Shown here: piece by piece, positions 37,810-48,925 of the stretch
How the letters are laid out: each line of letters starts with the position of its first letter
Position numbering within the stretch: the stretch's first letter is position 1
Assembly (NCBI GenBank): GCA_905221605.1
Contig: CAJNDS010002565.1
Location: 194,001 to 258,000, forward strand
Direction: 5' to 3'
Length of the DNA: 64,000 nt
From: Symbiodinium natans
Taxonomy: Eukaryota; Sar; Dinophyceae; Suessiales; Symbiodiniaceae
The notes under the pieces: model-generated
Told to the model about the DNA's origin: nothing
Database searches by the model: none
The model's input: the letters and a program-made list of their open reading frames with translations, nothing else
Translations under genes and position numbers: made by a program

Positions 37810-38717
37810 GGTGGCTTCATCCCTCTAGGCCAGAATCCCTCAAGGCTTGCAGTCCCTGAGCCTTGAGCCCCGTTCACTGCTTATAGGGTCCTTCTGGGAG
37901 GGGGTTCATGGGGGGTTCATGGGGGGTAGGGAATCTTAGGGAAGCTTAGGGTTATAAATTGGGGCTTGAGGCTGGAGAAGCCCAGTAACATGAAAGACCC
38001 TCAATGAACGGGCACGTCCCCTTCCTTAAGGCCTTAAGGCTATAGCAGCTACTCTGAACCCTAACCCTAAACCCTAATTATAAGACCTAAGCCTTAGACC
38101 CTAAGCCCCATAAACCCCCAAGTGGCGGCTCTGGGCGTGGGGGCCCTGTCTATATATTCCTCACTCTACCAACAATGGCCCATAAGTGTGAGGACAAGGG
38201 ACATGAGGGGCTTTAGGGTTGAGGAGTTATGAGGGGGGCTTACGCAAGGGTAGGGCCGTTAAACACCTACAAACCCTAAACCCTAAATCCTACACTCTTG
38301 GGGTGAGTTGGGGTGCAGGGCTCAGGTCCCTAAACCCCAGACACTAAACCCTGAATCGTTTGGGGTACTCTTTTCAGGGGGCATACTAGGCTTTAGGTGG
38401 ATAGGTCAAACAGCCCAGTAGTTCGCGTAACTGTTCATAAGATTCTCGATGTTGTCCTTGTATTTGCACTTCGTCGACACGAAACTTAAACCCCACAAGC
38501 GTTACACGTGGCAAACATCTGTGAACATGTGCCTTAAAGCCTTCCAGCCGTTAAACCCGCAATACCCTTAAAGCTAAACCCATCAGCCCCTCATGGTCCC
38601 CTTCCTAAGCCCGAAACCCTAAACCCTAAACCCTAAACCCTAAACCCTAAACCCTGAACCCTGAACCCTGAACCCTGAACCCTGAAACCCAAACCTTCAA
38701 GCATTCTTACCCCCACC
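37810..38717. other. Stretch with weak islands and an LRR-like relic
   Basis: At 37845-37880 the bases encode PQGLQSLSLEPRS, close to the LRR unit of 8390-10117. Island 38121-38212 (FLTLPTMAHKCEDKG) is plausible on +. Island 38400-38480 is open on both strands; on - it reads KYKDNIENLMNSYANYWAV and stops. Confidence 0.35.
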
Positions 38718-40560
38718 ATGAGGAACACCTTCATCAACGTGCAAGTGGACGCTGGATCTGAAGCCAGCAAGGACGCTTGGGGCTGATTTGGACTCTTTAC
38801 AAAGTTTCGATTGGGGTTTATAGGGTTTGGGGTACTGGGGTATGGGCTTGTTTGACTCTACTTATGAACTCTATTCACCCGGAACCCTAAGCCACAAAAC
38901 CTTGAACCCCACTTCGAGGTTCATGGTACCAAGTATAACTGTACATATAACTGTACTTCTAACTGTACTTCTAACCATATTAGGGCACGTAAGGAGCTTA
39001 CAAGTGGTTTAGTAGAAAATAAGAATTGGTTATTAAGTACCATGAACCTCCAAGCACTGCCACCCTAGGACTGGGGCCGGGCCTCCCACGCCAAGACCGA
39101 GCCCGCGTGCGGGCACCAACGTCTGACCCACCAGGCCAAGTTCATCCGCACAAAGGCAAGCCAGGGGGGGAGCAAACCCCTACACCCCTAAACCCCTAAA
39201 CCCCTAAACCCCTACACCCCTAAACCCCTAAACCCGAAACCCGAAACCCTAAACCCTAAACCCTACCCCTAAACCCTAAACCTCTAAAAAACCCTAATCC
39301 CCCAAACCCCAAAGCCCCTAACGCCGACTGGGGGACCTGGGAGAGAACCAGGTGAATCCCCTTTTATAAAGCCATGGCATGACCCTATAACCCTGAGCCC
39401 CTAAACCCTGAACCCTAAACCCTAACATACCCTAAACCCTAAACCCTAAACCCACATGGAGGTTTGTAAAGTTGGAGACGACCAGGTGAATATGTTGCTG
39501 CAGCAACTCGATCAAGTCGACAGGGAGCTGATCATCGACTTCGTGAACGACATAACAACCTCACTGGAGCAGGCGCGCCCTATAGGGGGGTTTAGGGTTT
39601 AGGGAGGGGCTTTTTGGGTCGGGTGGGATTGGCCTTTACAGGGTCTAGGGACGAACGTTGTGTTTGTGTTTTTAGGGTTTGGGTTTTAGGGTTTTAGGGT
39701 TCAGGACGGTTTAGGAGGGCTTTAGAGGCCTTAGGGTTTGAAAATGGGTTGCGGGTATTCTTTGTAGTGAGGATATTGGTGTAGAGATGCTAGAAGACGC
39801 TTTAGGATTTGGGGCGGTTGTTGAAAGGAAGGGAATCCTTATGGATGCCATTTTGTGTCTTTAGTCAACCCTAGACACCACACCCTAAACTCTAAACCCC
39901 AAACCCTAAACCCTAAACCCTAAACCCTAAACCCCAGGTGGGAGAGGAAGACCACGAGCTTCATGAGGTAAAGCAGCGCGCGGTCAGCGCGCTCAGCACC
40001 GTTCTCGGCAGGCTGAAGCTTGGCGGGGGCTTGGGGGTTTGGGGCTTAGGGTTTCGAGTTTACAGTTTCACGTGTTTGCCTACTCCAACTTTCGTCCACT
40101 AAGCCTGTCATAGGTGGAAGGGGTCAGGGCGCATAGTTCTTTTTTGGTGTGTTGTGTCGTAGGGTTTGTGAGCTTTTCACAAGCATTAAAGACTTCAAAG
40201 ATAGCTGCAAGAGCAGCCAGCTAACCTCCCCAGTTTGTGCCCTTTGTCTCTGTTTTTTGCGGGGAGTTCGGGGGGAGACGTATTCAAAATTGCATCAAAC
40301 CAGTCCAAAACAATGCGTGAGGGGCTTGGATGGAAAGCTGCATCAAACCAGTCCAAAAAAAAACATGATGAGGGGGTTTACGAGGGTGGGGGGGGGGGGG
40401 GGTTAGGACCCTTCTAATTCCTACCCGTATTTGCTATTCCTTTGCCACTCTTGGGTCTATCCAAGGACCACCTCCGAGGAGCGAAAGCAGGTCATGTGGG
40501 ATCTCTGCGCCCTGCGCGGCACCGCCTTTCCCTCGATGGATCTCAGCCCAGAGGCCTTCT
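38718..40560 (+). CDS. 5' exons of a long gene, function unknown
   Basis: Start ATG 38718 in CCACCATGAGG (MRNTFINVQVDAGSEASK). Exons: 38718-38771, 39069-39155 (WGRASHAKTEPACGHQRLTH), about 39486-39572 (VNMLLQQLDQVDRELIIDFV), 39938-40011 (HELHEVKQRAVSALSTVLGR) and 40466-40560 (SEERKQVMWDLCALRG). Joints 38771/39069 (GA donor, phase 0), 39572/39938 (GC donor, phase 0) and 40011/40466 (GC donor, phase 2 + G = Arg) agree; the joint between 39155 and 39486 is unresolved. Introns carry a family D hairpin, arrays and a family C end. The product seems helical throughout. No family is recognised. Confidence 0.5.
38772..39068 (+). repeat. GA-AG intron holding a family D hairpin
   Basis: The hairpin lies at 38910-39060 (AGGTTCATGGTACCAAGTAT against ATTAAGTACCATGAACCTCC). 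The intron begins GAC and the next exon begins GAC, so the joint reads AAG|GAC either way. Confidence 0.6.
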
Positions 40561-41439
40561 GTAGCCCTAAACCCTAAACCCTAAAGCCTAAACCCTAAAC
40601 CCTAAACCCTAAACCCTAAACCCTAAACCCTAAAACCCTAGCCCTAAACCCCGAACTTCTAAGCAGAGAAGCTGTAAACCCCAACAGACAGGGCACAGTC
40701 GCCACTTTTGCAGGTCAGAAGCGGGTTTAATTAGGGCTGTTCTGTTCGCAAAAGGGTGCTCAGGGTTTAGGGTTTAGGGTTTAGGGTTTAGGGTTTAGGA
40801 GGGTTTCCAGCTTTAAATGGGTTTTCGGGGGTTCTGAGGGTGGGGTTCAGCACACATTCAGCCCTGAATCCTAAACCCTAAATCCTAAACCCTAAACCCT
40901 AAACCCTAAACCCTAAACCCTAAACCCTAATCAGCCCGGAAGTCCCCAAAGTCATATACAAAAGCCTGCGATAGACGCCCTAAGCCCCCAAAGCCCTATA
41001 TCAGGCTGCGCCTTCCCACATGCAAAGCTTGAACCCGAAGCCCCAAACCCCTAAACCCTAAACCCTAAACCCTAAACCCCAAACGCTAAACCCCAAACCC
41101 TAAACCCTAAACCCGAAACCCCCTTAAGCCCCAAAGCCCTCATGCTAAAGCTAGAGCCCTATAGGGCCCTGCTCTACACCAAGTAGAGGGTTTAGGGTTT
41201 CGCGGGTAGGGTTTAGGGTTTAGGGTTTAGGGTTTAGGGTTTAGGGTTTAGGGTTTAGGGTTTAGGGTTTAGGGTCTAGGGTCTAGGGTCTAGGGTCTAT
41301 AGGGTCTAGGGTTTAGGCGTAGAGTCGCCACAGTTTCAGGGCTTTCACCCGCCCATGTGAGAGCCCCAAAACTCAAATCCCCAAACCCCTAGCAAAAACC
41401 CCTCAAGGCCCCCTAAACTCGGCAAGTTCCCCAAACCTA

Positions 41440-41605
41440 AACCCCCTAAACCCCAAACCCTAAACCCCAAACCCCAAACCCTAAACCCCAAACCCCAAAC
41501 CCCAAACCCCAAACCCCAAACCCTAAACCCTAAACCCCAAACCCCAAACCCTAAACGCTAAACCCTAAACCCTCAACCCCAAACCCTAAACCCTAAACCC
41601 TAAGA
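41440..41605 (+). repeat. Mixed CCCTAAA/CCCCAAA array
   Basis: More than 20 units alternating between the two heptamers, ending at the acceptor of the exon at 41607. Confidence 0.95.
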
Positions 41606-41606
41606 G

Positions 41607-41683
41607 CCCGAAGCAGGCCGAGCTCCAGGCTGAGGTCTGGGCTGAGTACCTGGCCTGGATGGACGACCACGGCTGGCGCCGTG
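41607..41683 (+). CDS. Exon, helical product
   Basis: Reads KQAELQAEVWAEYLAWMDDH then GWRR, and ends G|GTTTGG in phase 1 at a TTTAGGG array. Possibly the same gene as 38718-40560, but the phases do not close without another exon. Confidence 0.5.
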
Positions 41684-41691
41684 GTTTGGTT

Positions 41692-41860
41692 TAAGGTTTA
41701 GGGTTTAGGGTTTAGGGTTTAGGGTTTAGGGTTTAGGGTTTAGGGTTTAGGGTTTAGGGTTTAGGGTTTAGGGTTTAGGGTTTAGGGGTTAGGGGTTAGG
41801 GGTTAGGGGTTAGGGGTTAGGGTTTAGGGTTTAGGGTTTAGGGTTTAGGGTTTACGGTTT
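41692..41860 (+). repeat. TTTAGGG array with a TTAGGGG block
   Basis: About 23 units, with five TTAGGGG at 41783-41820. It then degrades into G/T-rich sequence to 42080. Confidence 0.95.
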
Positions 41861-42294
41861 TGTAAGGGGTTTTTGAGTGTTTTTCAGAGTTTTTGAGGGT
41901 TTTAGGGTGTTCAGGGTGTTTAGTTGTTTAGGGTGTGGGGTTGTTTAGGGTTTAAGGTGTCGGGCTTGGTTTGGGGTTTCGGGTTTCGGGCGTGGGGTGT
42001 GGGGTTTCGGGTTTAGGGTGTGGGGTTTAGGCTTTAGGGTTTCGGGCGCTTGGGGTGTGGGTTTCGGGTTTAGGGCTTGGTGTTTGGGTCTGCCAGCCGC
42101 CAGGGCATGGCGCTGCAGGGGCTACGCCCAGGGGCGGGCAACGCCAGGAGTAGCAGGCAGAGGCATGGCAGTTCCCAAAGCAAAACCCCTCCCCCCCGCC
42201 CCCCGCGAGCCGCTGATGCTGCTGATGCTCGCCCCCCGGGTCCCCAAAGAGAAACGAAGCCTCGATGATGCGCACCCTGGCCCCCCGCCCGGCC

Positions 42295-42480
42295 GCGCAT
42301 CATGAGCATCAGCGGCTCCGGCCTCCAGGCATGCGTGGCTTGTGGGGGCATATGCCGGCCTCAAAACGGGAATGTCCGTAACAGCACGAAAACCACGGTA
42401 TTTACAGCGTTTTCTTCGTTTTCCAAGCTCGCAGCTGCATCCGAAACCCGAGACCCAACCCGCTGATGCTCATGATGCGC
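42295..42480 (+). repeat. 21-bp perfect inverted repeat around an exon-like island
   Basis: GCGCATCATGAGCATCAGCG(G) at 42295-42315 is the exact complement of 42460-42480. The 144 bases between are open on + (RNSTKTTVFTAFSSFSKLAA). A related GCTGATGCTGCTGATGCTCG lies at 42210-42230. Confidence 0.7.
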
Positions 42481-42592
42481 GCTCTTGTGGGGGTTCCTTG
42501 GGGTGGCCGATGCCCCCCCCAAAAAACTCAACAACGCGTCTTCGGCAGAAGTTAACAAATAGAGTCAGGGTCGTTTTTGGGATTCCCCGCAG

Positions 42593-42661
42593 GGCACCCT
42601 AAAACAGTGTCCTGGAGCTTGTGATCTTGCAGGGTCTACACAGCAGTCGACGATCGTGTAC
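42593..42661 (+). CDS. Exon with CCCCGCAG acceptor
   Basis: Reads GTLKQCPGACDLAGSTQQST then IVY, followed by GTAGCA. The opposing - frame is open too, but its splice sites are poorer. Confidence 0.45.
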
Positions 42662-42685
42662 GTAGCATGACGCGATGACAACCAG

Positions 42686-42808
42686 TGTTTCGGGGTCGTA
42701 GGTCTGAAAAACAGGCCCACGACACCCAAGCCAGAAGTCCTGAGTCCTGCAAACAAACAAGCAAGCCCCCAAATGGCCAAGAGCCCGACCGAGGGCATAG
42801 ACCTAAGG
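42686..42808 (+). CDS. Exon, proline/lysine-rich
   Basis: Reads KNRPTTPKPEVLSPANKQAS, then MAKSPTEGIDLRM, running into a TTTAGGG array (42818-42882). Confidence 0.45.
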
Positions 42809-42881
42809 ATGTGTGGGGTTTAGGGTTTAGGGTTTAGGGTTTAGGGTTTAGGGTTTAGGGTTTAGGGTTTAGGGTTTAGGG

Positions 42882-42943
42882 TTAGGGGAAGCGCTGGACG
42901 ACGGTATCGAGGTGCAGCGAAACCCTTTTAGCAAACCCAGCAA
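42882..42943 (+). CDS. Short exon before a family B hairpin
   Basis: Reads EALDDGIEVQRNPFSKPSKP. The frame stays open into the hairpin. Confidence 0.45.
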
Positions 42944-43135
42944 GCCCCAAAGATCCATGTCCCTACATCGGACATACTTGGGCCTTCAAGGGGTTCCGAA
43001 GAAGTAGCTTGAGAGCGCCAGAAATTATACTATATACCCTAAACCCTAAACCTTATATAGGTCCATGGATCTGTAGGGAAGTGTAGGCAGCAAATATCTG
43101 CTTTCCCCCCCAAAAAAGACCTGTTTCGGGCTCAG

Positions 43136-44880
43136 GATCAAGTTCCCACGACCGGAGCAAGTGGTCCGAGACACTATTGACATGAGCTCCAAGGACGCTT
43201 AGGGTTTAGGGTTTAAGGTTTAGGGTTTAGGGTTTAAGGTTTAGGGTTTAGGTTGTAGGGTTTAGGGTTTATATAGGCTTAAGGGTTGAGGCTTTAGGGC
43301 TAGGGTTTAGGGCATAGAGGTCAGGGACTAGAGTTTAGGGTTTTTTGGTTGTAGAGTTCTACTTGTCTTGTAGTTTGCCTAAGTGGTGCTTCTCCTCATC
43401 ATCTATACTCAAAACTGTGGAGTAGGTTGGGGCAGGGGGTTCTTCTGGGATGTTCTGGACTCAACCCTAAACCCTACCCCTAAACCCTAAACCCCAAACC
43501 CTAAACCCTACACTGAGAGAGATGCTCTTGGGGTTTCGGGTCTTTCCAGGGTTCAGGGGGGGGGCAGGGGTTTCGGGCTGCAGGGTGCAGGTCGTAGACC
43601 GTACCCACCCACCCAGGCCCCGAAGGTTCAGGGTTGCAGTGTGTAGGGTTTAGGGTTTAGGGTTTAGGGTTGAGGGTTGAGGGTTTAGGGTTTAGGGTTT
43701 AGGGCTTAGGGTCCCTAAACAAGGCCCTCTGCACCCTAAACCTTCAATGCAAATGCCGCTCTGCGTCCAGGCCCTGGGCCGCGATCCTGAGAGCGCCAAG
43801 CGCATCACGGTGTCCGTGACGAAGGCGACGGTGAAGCTGATCTGTGATTCGGCCAGGGCTTAGGGTTTTGGGGTTTGGGGGTTTGGGGGTTTAGGGTGTA
43901 GGGTTTAGGGTTTAGGGTTTAGGGTTTAGGGATACTGTTTAGGTTTTTGGGTTTTGGGTTTAGCTTTTAGGGCAGCATCCAAACAACCGCTTTTTCGGGG
44001 TACCGGACCCCTTGAGAACCCAATTACATCGCATACAGGTCTTTCTGTAGTGCGACGATGGAGTTAAGTATCGATCACCCATACAAGGAGCGACCCTCCA
44101 GTTATAAGTAGAGTTATAAGGACCCTAGACTGGGTTATCAGGCTGCTAACTTAGGTTCTAAGTCCCTTAACTACACTTAGTATAGTAAGGGGGTCCCTGT
44201 TTGTACTGAATAGGCTTGTGTTGATGTTCTTAGTTTGATGGTGCTAGAAATCAGCCCTTTGGGACGAGGTTCCCCGGGCTTGGAGGGCGTGTATGTGTGA
44301 GCTGCGCGGGGAAGGGGGAAGAAGTAATTAGTAGAGTTTTCTCTTGGTAGGTGAGGACAGTGACATTTTTCTTTGTTAGGCTTGCACGTAGCAAGGTTTA
44401 GCTAGTTGGTAGTTGAGGGTTCTGCTTGCGTTTGTCGTGCATAGAGGCCTAGAGGGAGTTCAGCAGGGCGAGCCTGCCCTACCTCAACCCAACCCGCCCA
44501 TGCCCACCCCACACCCCCACACCTCCACGCACCCCCACGGAAGAGGTAGAAGCCCAAAAGGTATACCAGCTGATTCTAAATTGCGGTCCCTTCTTGGGTA
44601 CAGTACTTAATCCAGCATGGGAGCCCATGCTTTTTAGGGGCAGCAAAAGGACCAGGAACGGTGAGTTTAGGGTTTAGGGTTTAGGGCTTAGGGTTTAGGG
44701 TTTAGGGCTTAGGGTTTAGGGTTTAGGGTTTAGGGTTTAGGGTTTAGGGTTTAGGGTTTAGGGTTTAGGGTTTAGGGGGTCTATGGGAAAGAACTCCAAG
44801 GCAACTTCGCCCCAAGCTTCTCGGACGACTTCGTGAAGCACGTCGGGGCCTGGCTCTTGAAGTGGCAGGGCAGCAGCTGG
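43136..44880 (+). CDS. Three exons of a long gene, function unknown
   Basis: Exons 43136-43196 (IKFPRPEQVVRDTIDMSSKD), 43771-43857 (LGRDPESAKRITVSVTKATV) and 44776 to about 44880 (GNFAPSFSDDFVKHVGAWLL). Both joints are phase 0, using GC donors (GAC|GCTTAG, AGG|GCTTAG) and, for the last exon, a TTTAG|GGG acceptor from the repeat. The 918-base second intron contains an inverted family A copy and a long TTTAGGG array. Likely part of the gene that starts at 38718. GC-rich codons. Confidence 0.55.
44083..44200 (-). repeat. Inverted family A element
   Basis: Reverse complement of 26-148, about 75 percent alike by eye (AGTCCCTTAACTACACTTAG, GGTTATCAGGCTGC). It lies deep inside an intron, so not every copy is itself an intron. 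Confidence 0.6.
44665..44777 (+). repeat. TTTAGGG array supplying a splice acceptor
   Basis: About 16 units. The last TTTAG is the acceptor of the exon at 44776. Confidence 0.95.
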
Positions 44881-45303
44881 GGGGTGGGGGTGGGGGGGGG
44901 CGATCTTGCGTGGCTTTTGGGGTTTGAGGGCTCAGGAGGGAGTCGTGGTTCTTTAGTTTAGGGTTTAGGGTTTAGGGTTTAGGGTTTAGGGTTCAGGGTT
45001 CAGGGTTTAGGGCTCATCCGTCACTGTTCGGAGGCAGGAGCAGCTTCTTGATAACACGTTTTTTTTTTTTTTTTTTGGGGGGGGGGGGGGGGTGGGGGTG
45101 GGGTTCTTGCGTGCCTTGCTGTTCAGGTCCCCCTCTCACTCTCATGACGGACGCCCGTGTACACACACACTCACACACAAAGCAACAAATCACATACATG
45201 TTGTGGTGGCGTCTTCAGAAGGGGGGGGGGGGTGCTTTGCTGCCATGAACTTAAACCCAAGGCACCTTAAACCCCAACCCCAAGAAACCCTTGCAAACAA
45301 GAC

Positions 45304-45501
45304 TTGCCTTTGAAGACCAAGACGAATGAAGGCAGATGGGAGAGCTCTACCGAGAGCAGTGGAGCGTGGTGTCTCTCGGACTTTGGCTTGGAACCCCTAT
45401 TTGAGCTTTTTTGTATGGGCTCGGTAGCGAAGAAGCATGGTAGCGAAAACACCCCCCCGCCCTCCTCCTCTCCTCCTCCTCAAACTAGGGACCTGACTTC
45501 A
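45304..45501 (+). CDS. Candidate exon or small terminal ORF
   Basis: A 66-codon frame with STESSGAWCLSDFGLEPLFE and a Pro/Ser-rich tail ending in TGA. It is followed by about 250 bases of AT-rich spacer (45510-45760), which may mark a gene boundary. Confidence 0.35.
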
Positions 45502-45856
45502 TAAGTACCCCCCTGACATCGATGGAAATCAACAAGCAAGTATAAACAGAAAGTAAAAAGTATGAGAAGCACATATTTTATGTGATTTCACATACATGAA
45601 TATCAGGGCAATATTGCTCGCTTTAGTGAACTGGTCTTGCATGGCCGTAGTCCGTTCAGAGCGGGCAAGCGCCGATGGTTTGTGAGGTGGCCCGCCGTAA
45701 GCCCTGGCTAGAGTAGCCCTATTTCATGCTAGCCGACGGTTAGTATCTCCTTCAGAACCCCGGCTGCTCTGGGCAGGCGCTAAACCCGAAACCCTAAACC
45801 CTAATCCCTAAACCCTAAACCCTAAACCCTAAACCCTAAGTTTTGGGCCCTAGACC

Positions 45857-45945
45857 CAACTTTCGCACAGTCCAATGGAAGCGAGGCAGGAGCATGGTGT
45901 CCGTGGCTTCTGCGCCTTATTCCGCTACAAGGCGCTCCCTTCCCC
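45857..45945 (+). CDS. Exon, function unknown
   Basis: Reads MEARQEHGVRGFCALFRYKA after a CCCTAG acceptor, flanked by CCCTAAA arrays on both sides. Confidence 0.45.
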
Positions 45946-46207
45946 CCACCCTAAACCTTAAACCCTAAACTCTAAACCCTAAACCCTAAACCCTAAACCC
46001 TAAATCCTAAACCCTAAACCCTAAACCCTAAACCCCCCACGATGGGAGCCTAGGAGCGCTATCAGAGATTCAGAGACCGTCTTCCCTCATGCCCTGAAAA
46101 CACCCAAACCTCTCTAAAGCTCTAAACCCCTAAGCCCCATATCCTATCCCTAAACCCTAAACCCTAAACCCTAAACCCTAAACCCCCCCAAGCATCCTAA
46201 GCCCTAC

Positions 46208-46296
46208 ATTGCTTGAGGAGCATCGCGAGATCTTCGGTGTCCCGCTTGCTGACGAACAGAGCCGGGTGGGCGAGCCCCTGGAGCGAACTCATTGGG
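46208..46296 (+). CDS. Exon, function unknown
   Basis: Reads LEEHREIFGVPLADEQSRVG then EPLERTHWG, ending at a TTTAGGG array. Confidence 0.5.
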
Positions 46297-46575
46297 GGTT
46301 TAGGGTTTAGGGTTTAGGGTTTAGGGTTTAGGGTTTAGGGTTTAGGGTTTAGGGTTTAGGGTTGGGACCTCATACTAACAGCTCCTGAATGGGGATTACA
46401 ACAGGGAGGGGGGTACTAGAATCCCTATTAAGGACTGTTAGTATGCGCTTTAAGCAGCTAAGGAGTTAGGGCTTATGAGGTTTTGCCCTACACCCTAAAC
46501 CCTAAAACATTGTTTGGTTTATAAGGCTTATCAGGATTTGTGAGGCTGAGGCCTCCAGAAAGTTCTGGGACTGAG

Positions 46576-46658
46576 GCTGTGGTGCTTCAGGGCTTGCGAG
46601 GCTTCTACGTCTGGACTTCGAATACATGCTCAGACCCCCAAGGAGTTTATTCCGGTGG
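46576..46658 (+). CDS. Exon with GTAAGA donor
   Basis: Reads VVLQGLRGFYVWTSNTCSDP, ending GG|GTAAGAGG. Confidence 0.45.
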
Positions 46659-46890
46659 GTAAGAGGCTATCGCCTTAAGAAGTTATTCTTGGTAGCGAAG
46701 TGGTACACTTTTGCCACCTTTTTTTGTGTGGGGGGGGGGTTAAGGTTCCCTTTTTAAGTAACCAACTGCCAAGAAAGGGGTGCCCTTGTTGTAAGATGAT
46801 TCCTGGGCCATCAAGAATTTCCGAATCTTAAACTCTCAGCCCTAAACCCTAAACCCTAAACCCTAAACCCTAAACCCTAAACCCTAAACC

Positions 46891-46951
46891 TCTCAACGCC
46901 CGACGTGTGAGGTGCTTCCGGGAAGACGTCGAGAAGCTCGTCAAGGCCACG
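46891..46951 (+). CDS. Short exon
   Basis: Reads ARRVRCFREDVEKLVKAT after a CCCTAAA array, with a G|GTTTTT donor. A family E/L composite follows. Confidence 0.45.
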
Positions 46952-46984
46952 GGTTTTTGGGGCCTTGAGTGTGTGTGGGTTTGT

Positions 46985-47185
46985 AGCTTGGGATACTCCC
47001 CCTTATACTAACAGTCCTTAATCTTGGCTTTCTTCTGGCTCTTAGGACTTTGGTTTTTTGGATTTTTGTAGAAACTACAAGAAGGGGCCTAAAAGTTAAA
47101 CAAATTAGGAGGGGTTCAGAAGTCAGCAAAGTAGTAGGGATTCTAATACCACCTAGTATCACCCTACTAAGGGCTGTTAGTATAA
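46985..47185 (+). repeat. Family E hairpin split by a family L insertion
   Basis: Outer arms: TTGGGATACTCCCCCTTATA with CTAACAGTCCTTA, against AAGGGCTGTTAGTATAAGGG. A complete family L block (47043-47128) sits between, so L inserted into E or the two have recombined. Confidence 0.65.
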
Positions 47186-47309
47186 GGGTAGGTTCCAAGG
47201 TACAGGGCTTAGGGTTTAGGGTTTAGGGTTTAGGGTTTAGGGTTTAGGGTTTAGGGTTTAGGGTTTAGGGTTTAGGGTTTAGGGTTTAGGGGGGTTTATG
47301 GGTTCTAAG

Positions 47310-47408
47310 GTTGTGGGGTTCAAGGATAAGGATGAGCGCTCCATGTTCTGTTGCCGGTCATCGAAATGCTTCGTTCTGCTTCCGTGTAGAGGGGCTGCTT
47401 GGAGCACT
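47310..47408 (+). CDS. Exon, cysteine-rich
   Basis: Reads VVGFKDKDERSMFCCRSSKC then LLPCRGAAWST, phase 0 to a GTAGGG donor. Confidence 0.5.
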
Positions 47409-47524
47409 GTAGGGTTCAGGGTCTAGGGTTTAGGGTTTAGGGTTTAGGGTTTAGGGTTTAGGGTCTAGGGTTTAGGGTTTAGGGGCTAATTAGGGTTTAG
47501 GGTTTAGGGCTTCATTCTCTTCAG

Positions 47525-47702
47525 CGACCCTTGGGCCCGTAAAGGACCTGGACCACGTGGAGTTTCAGGCCAGAAAGCCTAGGAGTCTCAAGCCCGCACG
47601 CCCTAAGCACGGAAGCCCAAGAAAGGTATAGGCTATGTACGGTTAACACCCTGACTGAAGCCCCTAACACCGACACCCTAGAAACCTTGTTGTATCTGAA
47701 GT
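47525..47702 (+). CDS. One or two exons in overlapping frames
   Basis: After TTCTCTTCAG, 47525-47625 reads GPVKDLDHVEFQARKPRSLK up to a GTATAG donor. A frame offset by one from about 47606 reads TEAQERYRLCTVNTLTEAPN up to the GTCCACTTGG of a family D end. Both look coding, yet they cannot both be spliced as drawn. Confidence 0.35.
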
Positions 47703-47865
47703 CCACTTGGAGGTTCATGGGTACTTGTAGAACCCCAATTATACCTGCACCTATGAGACCCTAAGTCCTCTAAGTAGGTTATAAGCAGACGATAAACCAG
47801 CCCTGAACCCTAAACCCTAAACCCTAAACCCTAAACCCTAAACCCTAAACCCTAAACCCTGCAAG

Positions 47866-47955
47866 CAGGAGATGGAGATCGTGCAGCAGGAAGGGCCTGA
47901 GGAGCACAGCTTCGACCAGATCACCAGGCAGCAGATCCCCCCTCGGCCCCAAAGT
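47866..47955 (+). CDS. Exon, helical product
   Basis: GCAAG acceptor right after a CCCTAAA array (47809-47861). Reads QEMEIVQQEGPEEHSFDQIT then RQQIPPRPQ. Confidence 0.5.
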
Positions 47956-48366
47956 CGTTTCAGGTTTTGGGGTAGGGTTCAAGGTTTAGGGTTTAGGGTT
48001 TAGGGTTTAGGGTTTAGGGTTTAGGGTTTAGGGTTTAGGGTTTAGGGTTTAGGGTTCAGTAAGGGTTTGAGGCCAGCCCAAAACCCTAAACCCTGAACCC
48101 TAAACGGGTTTATAGAATTAGGAGAACTCTACAGTACTCTTTCCATATGACATGCCCATTCGATTCACAGAACCGCTCGCCTACGAGCAACCCCAAGACT
48201 GGGTCGCCCTGTACCCGTAGGAGAGAAAAAAGGTGTTCTGTTGATTGAGAAGGGAACCCTCAACCCTCAACCCTCAAACCTAAACCCTAAACCCTAAACC
48301 CTAAACCCTAAGCCCTAAACCCTAAACCCTAAACCCTAAACCCTAAACCCTAAACCCTAACTCGAG

Positions 48367-48424
48367 CAGGCTCCTGGTGTACACGCACCCGCTGGTCGAG
48401 ATCATGCAGCGCGTAGGCGCCGGG
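48367..48424 (+). CDS. Short exon with GCAAGT donor
   Basis: Reads RLLVYTHPLVEIMQRVGAG; the donor GGG|GCAAGT is a strong GC type. Confidence 0.5.
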
Positions 48425-48726
48425 GCAAGTCCACTCCCCTATAAATCCTCTTGTGGTTTAGGGTTTAGGGTTTAGGGTTGAGGGTTTAGGGTTTAGGGTT
48501 TAGGGTTTAGGGTCCTCTAGGAAACCCTGGATGGTGAACGTTAACCCTTCAGCCTAAAGACCGAAACCGTAAACCCTCAACCCCCCCTAACTCCCCAAAC
48601 CCCGAAACACTTATACCTGAAACCACTTAAACCCGAAGCCCTGAACCGCTTGAACCCAGACCCCTTAACCGCCTAAACCCCAACCCCCTGAAGATGGGGA
48701 TGTTGGGGCTTATCTGGGGGGTCCAG

Positions 48727-48925
48727 TTTACAATGGATCCGCTTCCTGGTGTTGGTGAACCACCTCCTCTCGCGGTTGTGCAACTTGCACACGAACATGG
48801 CGAAGAGCGCCTTGACGGTGATGGTGACGGAGTTCAACACCTACTTCTCGAGGGGGAACAGGGCGATGAGCACATTGATCAAGTTTATCGGGGCCACCTT
48901 CCTGATCACCGAGTTGTCCGAGATC
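48727..48925 (+). CDS. Exon of about 200 nt with hydrophobic helices
   Basis: Reads NHLLSRLCNLHTNMAKSALT, VMVTEFNTYFSRGNRAMSTL and IKFIGATFLITELSEI. Two possible membrane-active or packing helices. It is one of the longest clear exons in the right half and ends just before a C-run (48932-48946). Confidence 0.55.
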
